Shown: positions 17,953-27,800 of the stretch, in pieces
Layout: every line of letters begins with the position of its first letter
Numbering within the stretch: the stretch's first letter is position 1
Assembly (NCBI RefSeq): GCF_002483235.1
Contig: NZ_DLHN01000012.1
Coordinates: forward strand, 43,339-107,338
Source: Pedobacter glucosidilyticus
GTDB taxonomy: Bacteria; Bacteroidota; Bacteroidia; Sphingobacteriales; Sphingobacteriaceae
DNA length: 64,000 bases
Direction: 5' to 3'
The notes under the pieces: model-generated
The model's database searches: none
What the model was told of the DNA's origin: nothing
What the model saw: the letters and a program-made list of their open reading frames with translations, nothing else
Translations under genes and position numbers: made by a program

Positions 17953-19074
17953 ATGAAAGCTAAAGCAAGGGCAGCAGACATCAAAAAAATAGTAGAGAAC
18001 TTCTTAATCTCTGGTGAAGTTGAAACTTCTGGTTTAAATTATGGTTCGGGGCATATTAACGATACTTATTGCTTGAATAACAAGCAGCCTCTTGAGCCTG
18101 ATTATTTGTTACAACGCATCAATCATCATGTTTTTAAAGATGTATTGGCTTTAACGGATAATATTTATCTGGTATTAAACTATCTTAAAAATAAAATACA
18201 GCATTTACCACATAGCGATTTGCAGGTATTAGAACTTATTCCAGCAAAAAATAAAATGCTTTATCATAAAGATGAAGATGGTAATTACTGGCGGATGTAT
18301 GTTTTTATAAAAGGGTCTAAAAGTTTTGATATTGTTGAAACAGAGCAACAAGCAGAAGAAGGAGGAAGAGCTTTTGGGCAGTTTCAGGCTTTGCTATCTG
18401 ATATGAATGCTTCCCTTTTAAGTGAAACTATTGTAGATTTTCATAATATTTTATTTAGGCTAGATAACTTCACTAAAGCCTTAAAAGAAAATAAAGCTGG
18501 TAGAGCTGCAACAGTGCAACATGAGGTAGATTTTATTTTGGCCCGAGTAGCCCAGATGCGCAGGATATATGACATGGGGCAGCAAGGTCTTCTACCTAAA
18601 AGAATCACCCATAACGATACGAAGTTTAACAATATACTTTTCAATCAGGATGATAAAGCTATTTGTATTATTGATTTAGATACTGTAATGCCCGGTTATA
18701 TAGCCTATGATTTTGGTGATGCGATACGAACCATTATCAATACCGCTGCGGAAGACGAGGCTGATTTAAGTAAGATTAAATTAAACGTTCCTTTGTTTGA
18801 GGCTTATACAAAAGGTTACTTGGCAGAGGCAGGTAAATTTTTAACCGTTGAAGAAGTTAAATCTTTGCTTTTAGGAGTTTTTCTACTTCCTTATATGCAG
18901 GCTGTGAGGTTTCTTACAGATTACTTGGAAGGCGACCATTACTTCAAAATTGCTTATCCAGAGCATAATCTGGTGCGTACCAAAGCACAATTGCACTTAT
19001 TAAAACAGTTAGAAGAGCATGAAGCACAGCTACTTGAAATTATATCTACTTACAGTATTTATCAGCTAAAATAA
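17953..19074 (+). CDS. nahK: N-acetylhexosamine 1-kinase-like phosphotransferase (APH fold)
   Basis: A 373-residue kinase of the aminoglycoside-phosphotransferase fold. Catalytic loop HNDTKFNNILF (H220, D222) and metal-binding IIDLDTVMPGYIAYDFGD (D241/D243) are intact. Family members include NahK of bifidobacteria, which phosphorylates GlcNAc and GalNAc at C1; related Bacteroidota genes are often mislabelled as mucin desulfatase. Here it starts an operon with nagP2 (1 nt apart), nagB2, a GlmM-like mutase and galE, exactly what a HexNAc-1-phosphate route needs. The substrate is inferred from context. Confidence 0.8.
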   Translation: MKAKARAADIKKIVENFLISGEVETSGLNYGSGHINDTYCLNNKQPLEPDYLLQRINHHVFKDVLALTDNIYLVLNYLKNKIQHLPHSDLQVLELIPAKNKMLYHKDEDGNYWRMYVFIKGSKSFDIVETEQQAEEGGRAFGQFQALLSDMNASLLSETIVDFHNILFRLDNFTKALKENKAGRAATVQHEVDFILARVAQMRRIYDMGQQGLLPKRITHNDTKFNNILFNQDDKAICIIDLDTVMPGYIAYDFGDAIRTIINTAAEDEADLSKIKLNVPLFEAYTKGYLAEAGKFLTVEEVKSLLLGVFLLPYMQAVRFLTDYLEGDHYFKIAYPEHNLVRTKAQLHLLKQLEEHEAQLLEIISTYSIYQLK

Positions 19075-19075
19075 T

Positions 19076-20353
19076 ATGCAACATCACGCAAATGTTCAAA
19101 AAGGTGTTAATCCTATCATCATGATAGGAGCCTTATTTTTTGTATTCGGGTTTATCACTTGGTTAAACTCGGTATTAATACCTTATCTTAAAATTGCTTG
19201 TCAGTTAGATAATTTTGAGTCATACTTGGTAGCTTTTTCTTTTTACATTTCCTATTTAGTGATGGCAGTACCATCTGGTAAATTACTAAAATATACAGGC
19301 TATAAAAAGGGGATGAGCATAGGTTTGTTGGTGATAGCTTTAGGTGCATTAATATTTATCCCGGCCGCTTTAAGCAGAACTTATGGCGTTTTTCTATTAG
19401 GTTTGTTTATACAAGGCACAGGTTTAGCTATTCTGCAAACAGCTTCTAATCCTTACATTACCGTATTGGGGCCGGCAGAAAGTGCTGCTAAAAGAATCAG
19501 TATTATGGGTATTTGTAATAAACTGGCTGGTGCTTTGGCGCCTATAGTTTTAGGTGCTGTTACTTTAAAAAATACCGATGCTATAGAACAGCAATTGCTT
19601 AACATGTCGGTTATCCAAAAGGAAACTGTTTTAAATGAACTATCTGCAAGGGTAATTATTCCTTATTTATTAATCGTAACTGCATTACTGCTATTGGCTT
19701 TTTGGGTTTATCGTTCTAGTTTACCCGAAATTAATACGGATGAAGAAGATGCGCAAACATTGGCAGCTAATGAAGGAAAAAAATCAATTTTACAATTTCC
19801 ACACCTGATAGTTGGTGCCATTGCTTTATTTCTATATGTAGGGGCAGAAGTTATAGCCGGAGATACCGTAATCAGCTATGGTGCCTCACAAGGCATCGCT
19901 TTATCAACAGCTAAATACTTTACCACTGCAACTTTAATAAGCATGATTATAGGCTATTTAGTAGGTATCATTTGTATTCCAAAATACATCAATCAACAAC
20001 AAGCTTTAACTATTTGTGCGCTATTGGGTTTGGTGTTTTCTACGGCAGCTATTTTAACCTCGGGCTTTTTATCAGTAGTTTTTATTTCTTTGTTAGGTTT
20101 AGCAAATGCGCTAATATGGCCAGCTATTTGGCCTTTGGCTATGGCTAAATTAGGTCGGTTTACTAAAGAAGGCGCTTCCTTACTGATTATGGGTATTGCC
20201 GGCGGTGCTATTTTACCACTTTTATATGGTTACCTAGCTGATGTTTTAAATACCCAACAGGCTTACATCATCCTGATACCTTGTTACTTATTTATAGGTT
20301 ATTTTGGGGTATATGGTTATCAATTAAAATCGTCTCATAAAAAATTATCATAA
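19076..20353 (+). CDS. nagP: Sugar MFS transporter, FHS family (NagP/FucP-like), copy 2
   Basis: A 425-residue, 12-helix symporter, close paralogue of 9182-10450: both share FFxFGFxTWLNSVLIPYLKI, the QTASNPYIT.LGPAESAAKR block and GGAxxPLLYGxLAD near the end. It lies between nahK (1-nt gap) and nagB2 (1-nt gap), so it is translated as part of the amino-sugar operon. GlcNAc or GalNAc is the likely substrate. Two copies with different neighbours suggest different induction or substrate preference. Confidence 0.88.
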   Translation: MQHHANVQKGVNPIIMIGALFFVFGFITWLNSVLIPYLKIACQLDNFESYLVAFSFYISYLVMAVPSGKLLKYTGYKKGMSIGLLVIALGALIFIPAALSRTYGVFLLGLFIQGTGLAILQTASNPYITVLGPAESAAKRISIMGICNKLAGALAPIVLGAVTLKNTDAIEQQLLNMSVIQKETVLNELSARVIIPYLLIVTALLLLAFWVYRSSLPEINTDEEDAQTLAANEGKKSILQFPHLIVGAIALFLYVGAEVIAGDTVISYGASQGIALSTAKYFTTATLISMIIGYLVGIICIPKYINQQQALTICALLGLVFSTAAILTSGFLSVVFISLLGLANALIWPAIWPLAMAKLGRFTKEGASLLIMGIAGGAILPLLYGYLADVLNTQQAYIILIPCYLFIGYFGVYGYQLKSSHKKLS

Positions 20354-20354
20354 C

Positions 20355-22280
20355 ATGTTAAGACTTAATTTATTAGAAGAAACCCGTTTTGAAAAATTAC
20401 CCGTACAGGTTTTTGAAAATCCACAAACGGCTTCTATCCATGTGGCTCATAAAATTGCTCAGCTTATTAAAAATAAGAGTGCACAGGGCGAAAAAGTTGT
20501 TTTAGGTTTAGCAACGGGTGCAACTCCGGTTTTAGTTTATCAGGAGCTAATCAGGCTACATCAACAAGAAGGCTTAAGCTTTAAAAATGTTATCACTTTT
20601 AATCTGGATGAATATTACCCTATGCAGCCAGATGCTTCTCAGAGTTATGTTCATTTCATGAAGCAGCAGCTATTCAATCATATCGATATTGATATGAACA
20701 ATGTGCATATACCTGATGGGACTTTGCCTGAGGATGAAATAGCAGATTTTTGCCTAAGTTATGAGAAGAAAATTAACGATGCCGGAGGTTTAGATTTACA
20801 AATATTAGGAATTGGACGTACAGGGCATATTGGTTTCAACGAGCCAGGTTCTGCACCAAACTCGGGTACGCGTTTGGTAACCTTGGATGATTTAACCAGA
20901 AGAGATGCTTCCAGAGATTTTGGTGGTAAAGATAACGTACCTCGTAAAGCCATTACAATGGGAATTGGTACCATTTTTAAAGCTAGGGAAATTATCTTGA
21001 TGGCTTGGAACGAGAAGAAAGCGGCCATAGTAAAGAAAGCCGTTGAGGGTGAAATATCATCTGAAGTACCAGCAACCTATTTACAGCTATCAGACCAAGT
21101 TACTTTTATTTTAGATGAAGATGCGGCTTCTGCTTTAACACGTTTTCATTTGCCTTGGTTAGTAAAAGATTGTGTTTGGGATAAAACCTTAATCAAAAAA
21201 GCTGTCGTATGGTTAGCTTCTACACTGCAAAAACCAATTTTAAAGCTTACCGAAGAAGATTATAACAATAATGGTATGGCACAACTGGCAACAGAGATGG
21301 GGCCGGTTTACAATATCAATATCGATGTATTTAACCAGATACAACATACCATTACCGGTTGGCCGGGTGGCAAGCCAGAGGCTGATGATTCGCAGCGACC
21401 AGAAAGAGCTTTGCCAGCTAAGAAAAGAGCTATTGTGTTTTCTCCGCATCCAGATGATGATGTGATTTCTATGGGAGGTACTTTTATCCGCTTGGCAGAC
21501 CAAGGGCATGAGGTACATGTGGCTTACCAGACTTCTGGAAATACCGCAGTTTGGGATGATGATGCCTTACGCTTTGTTGAGTTTACGATAGATTTCTTAA
21601 AATCTCAAGGTTTTGAAAGCAATAGCGAGCAGCTGGCTAAGCAATATCAGGAGATGAGAGATTTTATCCATCAGAAAAAACCTAATCAGGCAGATACCAT
21701 TCCTTTAAGAACCATTAAAGGTTTAATCAGAAAAGGAGAAGCTATTGCAGGCGCTAGATATGCTGGTTTACCTGATGAAAATATACATTTCCAAAACTTA
21801 CCTTTTTACGATAGAAATAAAAGTACCAAGCAAGTTGATTATGAGGATGATATCCAAGAGACAATGGCTCTGTTGCAAAAAATAAAGCCTCATCAGGTTT
21901 TTGCTGCCGGAGATTTTGCCGACCCACATGGTACCCACAAGGTATGTTTTGATATCATTTATCAGGCTCTTAAACGCTTAAAGGAGACTGATGAATGGGT
22001 AAAAGATTGCTGGTTATGGTTATATCGTGGTGCATGGCATGAATTTGAAATACACGAAATAGAAATGGCAGTACCGCTTTCGCCTCAAGAAGTAGCTCGT
22101 AAGCGTATGGCTATATTTAAGCATCAATCTCAAAAAGATATTCCTGTTTTCCCGGGTGATGATGCTCGTGAATTTTGGGTGAGGGCAGAAGAAAGAACCA
22201 GCGAAACAGCTCAACGCTATAATCAATTGGGCTTGGCAGAATATGAAGCTATTGAGGCTTTTGTACGTTTTAAATTTTAA
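20355..22280 (+). CDS. nagB: Glucosamine-6-phosphate deaminase fused to PIG-L deacetylase domain, copy 2
   Basis: A 641-residue protein collinear with the product of 10476-12395, including NLDEYYPM, RTGHIGFNEPGS (T156, H158, E163), the SPHPDDDVISMGG zinc motif and ADPHGTHK. The middle third is nearly identical between copies, while the linker after the PIG-L motif and the KxxPNQAD region differ more. It carries the same Thr at the position of E. coli NagB Asp141. It sits 1 nt after nagP2 and 9 nt before the mutase start, in an operon that begins with nahK. Deamination of glucosamine-6-P is well supported; the substrate of the PIG-L half is not known. Confidence 0.92.
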   Translation: MLRLNLLEETRFEKLPVQVFENPQTASIHVAHKIAQLIKNKSAQGEKVVLGLATGATPVLVYQELIRLHQQEGLSFKNVITFNLDEYYPMQPDASQSYVHFMKQQLFNHIDIDMNNVHIPDGTLPEDEIADFCLSYEKKINDAGGLDLQILGIGRTGHIGFNEPGSAPNSGTRLVTLDDLTRRDASRDFGGKDNVPRKAITMGIGTIFKAREIILMAWNEKKAAIVKKAVEGEISSEVPATYLQLSDQVTFILDEDAASALTRFHLPWLVKDCVWDKTLIKKAVVWLASTLQKPILKLTEEDYNNNGMAQLATEMGPVYNINIDVFNQIQHTITGWPGGKPEADDSQRPERALPAKKRAIVFSPHPDDDVISMGGTFIRLADQGHEVHVAYQTSGNTAVWDDDALRFVEFTIDFLKSQGFESNSEQLAKQYQEMRDFIHQKKPNQADTIPLRTIKGLIRKGEAIAGARYAGLPDENIHFQNLPFYDRNKSTKQVDYEDDIQETMALLQKIKPHQVFAAGDFADPHGTHKVCFDIIYQALKRLKETDEWVKDCWLWLYRGAWHEFEIHEIEMAVPLSPQEVARKRMAIFKHQSQKDIPVFPGDDAREFWVRAEERTSETAQRYNQLGLAEYEAIEAFVRFKF

Positions 22281-22289
22281 TTGTTTGAG

Positions 22290-23666
22290 ATGACATTAAT
22301 AAAATCTATATCAGGAATAAGAGGAACCATCGGAGGTAAAGCAGGCCAGGGGCTAACTCCGCCAGATATTTTAAAATTTACCGCTGCTTTTGGTAAATGG
22401 ATGCTGTCTAAAACCAATAACCCGAAAATTGTAATTGGTAGAGATGCCAGAATTTCTGGTACTATGGTAAACAATTTAGTTACTGGTACTTTGCAAAGTT
22501 TGGGTATAGAGGTGATTGATTTAGGCCTTTCTACAACGCCAACAGTAGAAATAGCAGTTCCTTTGGAACATGCTGGTGGTGGTATTATTTTAACGGCAAG
22601 TCATAACCCAAAAGAATGGAATGCCCTAAAATTGTTAAACCATAAAGGTGAGTTTATTAGTGATGCTGATGGTAAAGAAGTATTGCAATTGGCAGAGCAA
22701 GAGTTTGATTATGTAAATGTAGATCAACTAGGTGCTGTTTACTATAAAAATAATTATGTACAACAGCATATAAACATGATTTTAGATTTGCCTTTGGTTG
22801 ATAGGGAAGCCATTAAAGCAGCAAATTTCAGTATTGTTGTAGATGCGGTAAACTCTAGTGGTGGCATATTTGTACCTCAGCTATTAAAAGCTTTAGGCGT
22901 AAATCAGGTTTACGAATTATTTTGTGAACCTAACGGGCATTTTCCTCATAATCCCGAACCTTTAGCAGAACACCTCACAGAACTTTCTGCTTTAGTTGTA
23001 GAAAAAAAGGCGCATTTAGGAATAGCTGTAGACCCAGATGTTGACCGTTTGTGTTTTGTTTGTGAAGACGGACAGATGTTTGGTGAAGAGTACACTTTAG
23101 TGGCTGTAGCCGATTATATTTTACAACACCAGCCAGGTGCTACGGTTTCTAACTTATCATCAACCAGAGCTTTAAGAGATATTACCAGAAATGCAGGAGA
23201 ATCTTATTTCGCATCAGCAGTGGGTGAGGTAAATGTGGTTAACCTGATGAAAGAAAAAAATGCAGTTATTGGTGGCGAAGGTAATGGAGGTATCATTTAT
23301 CCTGAATTACATTATGGTAGAGATGCTTTGGTGGGTATAGCTTTATTTTTGACTCATCTGGCAAAAAAGAAAATCACGATTTCTGCTTTAAGAAAAAGCT
23401 ATCCGGCTTATTACATGTCTAAAAATAAAATCACATTAAGTGCATCACAATCTATAGATGATATTTTGGAGCAATTGAAAAACAAGTATCAGCATGAGGA
23501 TTGTAATACCATAGACGGTTTAAAAATAGATTTTGAAAATCACTGGGTACATTTAAGAAAATCTAATACAGAACCTATCATTAGGGTTTATGCAGAAGCA
23601 ACTTCTGAAGCAGCAGCAGAGGCAATTGCTCATCAAATCATAGAAGACGTAAAAGCATTATCATGA
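22290..23666 (+). CDS. glmM: Phosphoglucosamine / phospho-N-acetylhexosamine mutase (GlmM-like)
   Basis: A 458-residue alpha-D-phosphohexomutase. Substrate and metal motifs are intact: active serine in TASHNPKEWNALK (S104), metal loop DPDVDRL near residue 240, sugar loop GGEGNGG near 325, phosphate loop RKSNTEPIIRVYAEA near the C-terminus. It interconverts hexosamine-1-P and -6-P, and in this operon would link the NahK product to NagB. ATG 22290 is chosen over the TTG at 22281, which directly abuts the nagB2 stop. It overlaps galE by 4 nt. It may be the cell-wall GlmM as well, but the catabolic context argues for a dedicated copy. Confidence 0.87.
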   Translation: MTLIKSISGIRGTIGGKAGQGLTPPDILKFTAAFGKWMLSKTNNPKIVIGRDARISGTMVNNLVTGTLQSLGIEVIDLGLSTTPTVEIAVPLEHAGGGIILTASHNPKEWNALKLLNHKGEFISDADGKEVLQLAEQEFDYVNVDQLGAVYYKNNYVQQHINMILDLPLVDREAIKAANFSIVVDAVNSSGGIFVPQLLKALGVNQVYELFCEPNGHFPHNPEPLAEHLTELSALVVEKKAHLGIAVDPDVDRLCFVCEDGQMFGEEYTLVAVADYILQHQPGATVSNLSSTRALRDITRNAGESYFASAVGEVNVVNLMKEKNAVIGGEGNGGIIYPELHYGRDALVGIALFLTHLAKKKITISALRKSYPAYYMSKNKITLSASQSIDDILEQLKNKYQHEDCNTIDGLKIDFENHWVHLRKSNTEPIIRVYAEATSEAAAEAIAHQIIEDVKALS

Positions 23667-24685
23667 TAAATATGACAGAAAAGACAGTATTAGTTACTGG
23701 TGGGTTGGGCTATATAGGCTCTCATACGGTGGTAGAGTTACTTGTGGCTGGTTATCAGGTTATTGTAGTAGATAATTTAAGTAATTCTGAACGTTTTATT
23801 TTAGATAGAATTATCAAAATTGCGCAAAAAGAACCCGTTTTTTATCAGGAGGATGTTTGCGATTTAGCTGCCATGAGTAAAATTTTTAAGAAACATCAGG
23901 TAGATGTAGTTATTCATTTTGCAGCTTTTAAATCAGTTGGCGAATCGGTAGAAAAGCCACTGCTTTACTATCAAAATAATTTAATATCTCTGCTTAACAT
24001 CTTACAATTGGTACAAGAAAACGGTGTAGAAGGTTTGGTTTTTTCATCATCGGCAACGGTATATGGCGAGCCAGATGTATTACCAGCTACAGAAGAAACA
24101 CCATTTAAAAAAGCTTTATCAGCTTATGGTAGTACCAAACAAATGGGTGAAGAAATTATAGAAATGGTAACCTCTTCTGGGGTATTTAAAGCAATTTCTT
24201 TAAGATATTTTAATCCGGTAGGGGCGCATGAAACAGCTTTAATTGGCGAGTTACCAAAAGGTATTCCTAATAATTTATTTCCTTATGTTACCCAAACAGC
24301 AAAAGGTAAATTGGCTATGCTAACCGTTTTTGGTGATGATTATAATACCACAGATGGAACTTGTGTGAGAGATTACATTCATGTGGTTGATTTGGCAAAG
24401 GCACATTTAGCCGCCTGTAAACGGCTCATCAATAAAGCCTGTCAAAAATCTTCAGAAGTTTATAATATAGGTACCGGTAATGGAACAACTGTATTAGAAA
24501 TTATCAAACAATTTGAAGCTACAACAGGTAAACCATTACCCTATAAAATAGGTGCCAGAAGACCCGGAGATGCAGAAGCTGTTTATGCAGATAGCAATAA
24601 AGCAGAGCAAGAACTTTTATGGAAGGCAACTTTAAATTTAAAAGATATGATACAGTCTTCTTGGGCTTGGGAAAACACTTTGTAA
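23663..24685 (+). CDS. galE: UDP-glucose / UDP-HexNAc 4-epimerase
   Basis: A 340-residue extended SDR. NAD motif TGGLGYIGSHTVVEL, the catalytic YGSTK near residue 152, SSSATVYG near 124 and LRYFNPVGAH near 178 all match GalE. It overlaps the mutase gene by 4 nt and ends the nahK-nagP-nagB-glmM operon. In this setting it could convert UDP-GalNAc to UDP-GlcNAc, which would let galactosamine from chondroitin enter the glucosamine route. The small residue that widens the pocket for N-acetyl sugars cannot be judged without alignment. Starts at 23663 and 23672 are both possible. Confidence 0.92.
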   Translation: MINMTEKTVLVTGGLGYIGSHTVVELLVAGYQVIVVDNLSNSERFILDRIIKIAQKEPVFYQEDVCDLAAMSKIFKKHQVDVVIHFAAFKSVGESVEKPLLYYQNNLISLLNILQLVQENGVEGLVFSSSATVYGEPDVLPATEETPFKKALSAYGSTKQMGEEIIEMVTSSGVFKAISLRYFNPVGAHETALIGELPKGIPNNLFPYVTQTAKGKLAMLTVFGDDYNTTDGTCVRDYIHVVDLAKAHLAACKRLINKACQKSSEVYNIGTGNGTTVLEIIKQFEATTGKPLPYKIGARRPGDAEAVYADSNKAEQELLWKATLNLKDMIQSSWAWENTL

Positions 24686-24700
24686 AAAGTGTTTTCTCGG
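24671..24700 (+). terminator. Hairpin overlapping the galE stop codon
   Basis: GAAAACACTTT (24671-24681) pairs perfectly with AAAGTGTTTTC (24686-24696) around the loop GTAA, which contains the stop codon. The following sequence is only moderately T-rich. A second weaker hairpin, AGTTTAG-TAT-CTAAACT (24726-24742) followed by TTTT, lies just downstream and may complete termination. Confidence 0.6.
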
Positions 24701-24838
24701 TTTTCTAGCATGATAGTTTAAACTTAGTTTAGTATCTAAACTTTTTGGTATTTAATTGTGTAGAATACCCATGAGTGATACTATATTTATCTTAAATTAG
24801 TATTTATTGTAAATAGCCTTAAATACTAAACAAAAATT

Positions 24839-27800
24839 ATGTTTAGACGTAGCCTGTCAATTGTTTTTTTATTCTTTTATACCGCTATAGCTTATGGTCA
24901 GCTATCTTTTGACCATATATCCATCAGTAGTGGTTTATCACAAAGTACAGTGCTTTCTATTTATAAAGATAGCAGGGGTTATATGTGGTTTGGTACCAGA
25001 GATTGTTTAAACCGGTATGATGGTAGAAGCATCAAAATCTATAAAAACAACCCAAAAGATTCGTCTTCTATCAGTACCGATGATTATATCTACAGTATTT
25101 ATGAAGATAGAAGCAAAAATTTATGGATTGGTACGCAAGATGGTTTAAATAGGTATATCCCAGAAAGTGATTCTTTTGAACGCATTAAGTATAATCCTAA
25201 AGATAAAAATAGCATTAGTGATAGAATTGTATTAGCTATCCACCAAACTAAAGATGGAAAATTGTTTTTTGGTACCAATGATGGATTAAGTATTCTGGAA
25301 GCATCTGAGAAGAGAAATTTTAAAAAGTTGTATAAAAAAAATGGTTTAGCCGGAAACCAAGTTTATAGCGTATTTGAGGATAGCAAAAAAAGAGTTTGGA
25401 TAGGTACTACTACAGGTTTATCTGTTTTAACTTTTAAGCATCATAAACCTTACATCACATCGTACTATCATAATAAAAATCTTAAAAGCAGTATAAGCGG
25501 TAACTCTATTAAATCTATAGCCGAAGATAGTGATGGAAACATTTGGATTGGAACAGAAACCAGTGGACTAAATAAGTTTATAGAAAGTACCCGAAGTTTC
25601 ATACGTTATCAGGTTAAACCTTTAGAGAAAAATAGTTTAAGTAGTAATAACATACGCAAGATTATTAAAGATAGAAAAGGTAATTTATGGATTGCAACCA
25701 TGACAGGTTTAAATATCCTCAATACTAAGGATATGAAATTTATGATTTATCGTCATGATTCTGAAAATCCTAATAGTTTAAGTGATAATTCTATCAAAGA
25801 GATTTATGAAGATAACCAAGGTTCTATTTGGTTGGGAACTATGTTTGGTGGCGTAAATGTTAAACATCCTAATACCATTCCTTTTACAGTAGAAAAACAT
25901 AGTAAGTACAGAAATAGTATTAGCAGCGATATTATTAGTGCTATTACAGCCGATAAATATGGTAATTTATGGATTGGCACAGAGGGGCAAGGTTTGAATT
26001 TTTACAATAAGAAAACGCAGCTATATACCAATTTTTTAAATCAGCCGCTAAATTCTAATAGTATTGGTCATAATACAGTTAAAGATATTTTTGAAGATAG
26101 TAAAGGCAATATATGGATTGGTCTTTTTCAAGGAGGATTAGACGTTTATAACCCTAAAACAGGTACTTTTAAACACTATACTCCAGACCCCAATAACCCT
26201 AAAGCGTTAAGTTATGGCTATGTAAGCAGTATTACAGAAGATAAAGATGGGCAACTATGGGTAGCAACTTCTTCTAAAGGAATAAATCTTTTTAATAGGG
26301 ATACCGAAACTTTTACAGTATATGATACGAGTAAAAATTCTAGAATTAAGATAAGCAGTAGTTATATCAGACAAGTATTTTGTGACTCGAGGGGTAATTT
26401 ATGGATAGGGACAGCTAAGGGTTTAAATTTAATACCTTATAAAAGTACAAAAGCAATTTATTTCACAAAAAATACAGCATCCAAAACTGCTTTACAATCA
26501 GGACATATCAATGCTATTTTAGAAGATAGTAAAGGACGTATTTGGATAGGTTCTCATCATGGTGGTTTAAGTTTATATGTTCCTAAAACCAATAGTTTTA
26601 TAAATTACGATATAAAAAATGGTGTGGCTAGTAATAACATTATCAATATTTTAGAAGATAAAGAGGGATACCTGTGGGTAAGTACAGATAGAGGACTTTC
26701 TAAATTTGATACGCAAAGAAAAATCTTTAAAAACTATACTGTAGCAGATGGCTTACCTGCAAATGAGTTTAATTACAACTCGGCCTTTAAAGATAAAAAT
26801 GGAAAGCTGTATTTTGGTAGTTATAATGGTTTGGTTAGTTTCCAGCCTAAAGAGATAGAGGAAAATAAAACCATACCTAAAGTAGTGTTTTCTGGTTTAA
26901 AGTTATTTAATAAACCAGTAGGCATTAATAGTTCTGATGGTTTGTTAGAAAAAGATATCTCCTTTACAGAAGAGATTGTTTTTAATGCAAACCAGAACAT
27001 TTTTACCATAGACTTTTTAGCTTTAAACTATATCAACCCAGAGCGTAATAAATATGCATATAAATTAGATGGTTTTGAAAAAGATTGGAACTATGTTAGC
27101 ACACCATCAGCAACTTATACCAATTTGCCTCCGGGTAAGTATGATTTTTTAGTTAAAGCCAGTAATAATGATGGTTTGTGGAATCCAGAAGCCACCAAAT
27201 TAGTTATCATCATAAAGCCACCATTATGGAAAACCTGGTGGGCTTATTTGTTATATTTTATCATGGCTTCTGGCTTGCTTTTTTTAGTTATCAGATTTTT
27301 TAGAAGACAAGCCCGGTTAGAAACTCAATTATATTACGAACATTTAAATACCCAGAAAATAGAAGAATTATATCAGTTAAAGCTCGATTTTTTTACCAGA
27401 ATATCTCATGAAATTAGAACACCTTTAACATTAATATTTGCGCCTTTAGAAAACTTAATTAAACAAACCGCAGAACAACAGGCTGTTAGCAAGCAAATTA
27501 TACAAATTAAGAACAATGCAGAACGCTTGTTAAGGTTGATTACTGAGTTACTAGATTTTAGAAAAATAGAAACCGGTAATATGAAAATCTTAGTTCAACA
27601 GTATAACTTGGTAGATTTTTGCGATACCATTTTCAACTCTTTTACCACAATTGCAGAAAGCAGGCAAATAGATTATAGCTTTAAAACCTCAAACCAGCAA
27701 TTACTTTTATTTTTTGATGCTAACCAAATGGAAAAAGTGCTGTATAACATTTTGTCCAATGCTTTTAAATACACGCCTGATGGAGGTACAATTGTTTTAG

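Noticed and set aside
17953..19074. Aminoglycoside resistance phosphotransferase or mucin desulfatase
   Set aside because: The fold is that of an APH kinase, but operon context and family similarity point to a NahK-like sugar kinase; no sulfatase motif is present.
9182..22280. Composite transposon bounded by the nagB/nagP copies
   Set aside because: No transposase, terminal repeats or target duplication, and the gene order in the two copies differs.
22290..23666. Phosphomannomutase for GDP-mannose synthesis
   Set aside because: The amino-sugar operon context and TASHNP/GGEGNGG pattern fit GlmM/AGM better, although the substrate cannot be proved.
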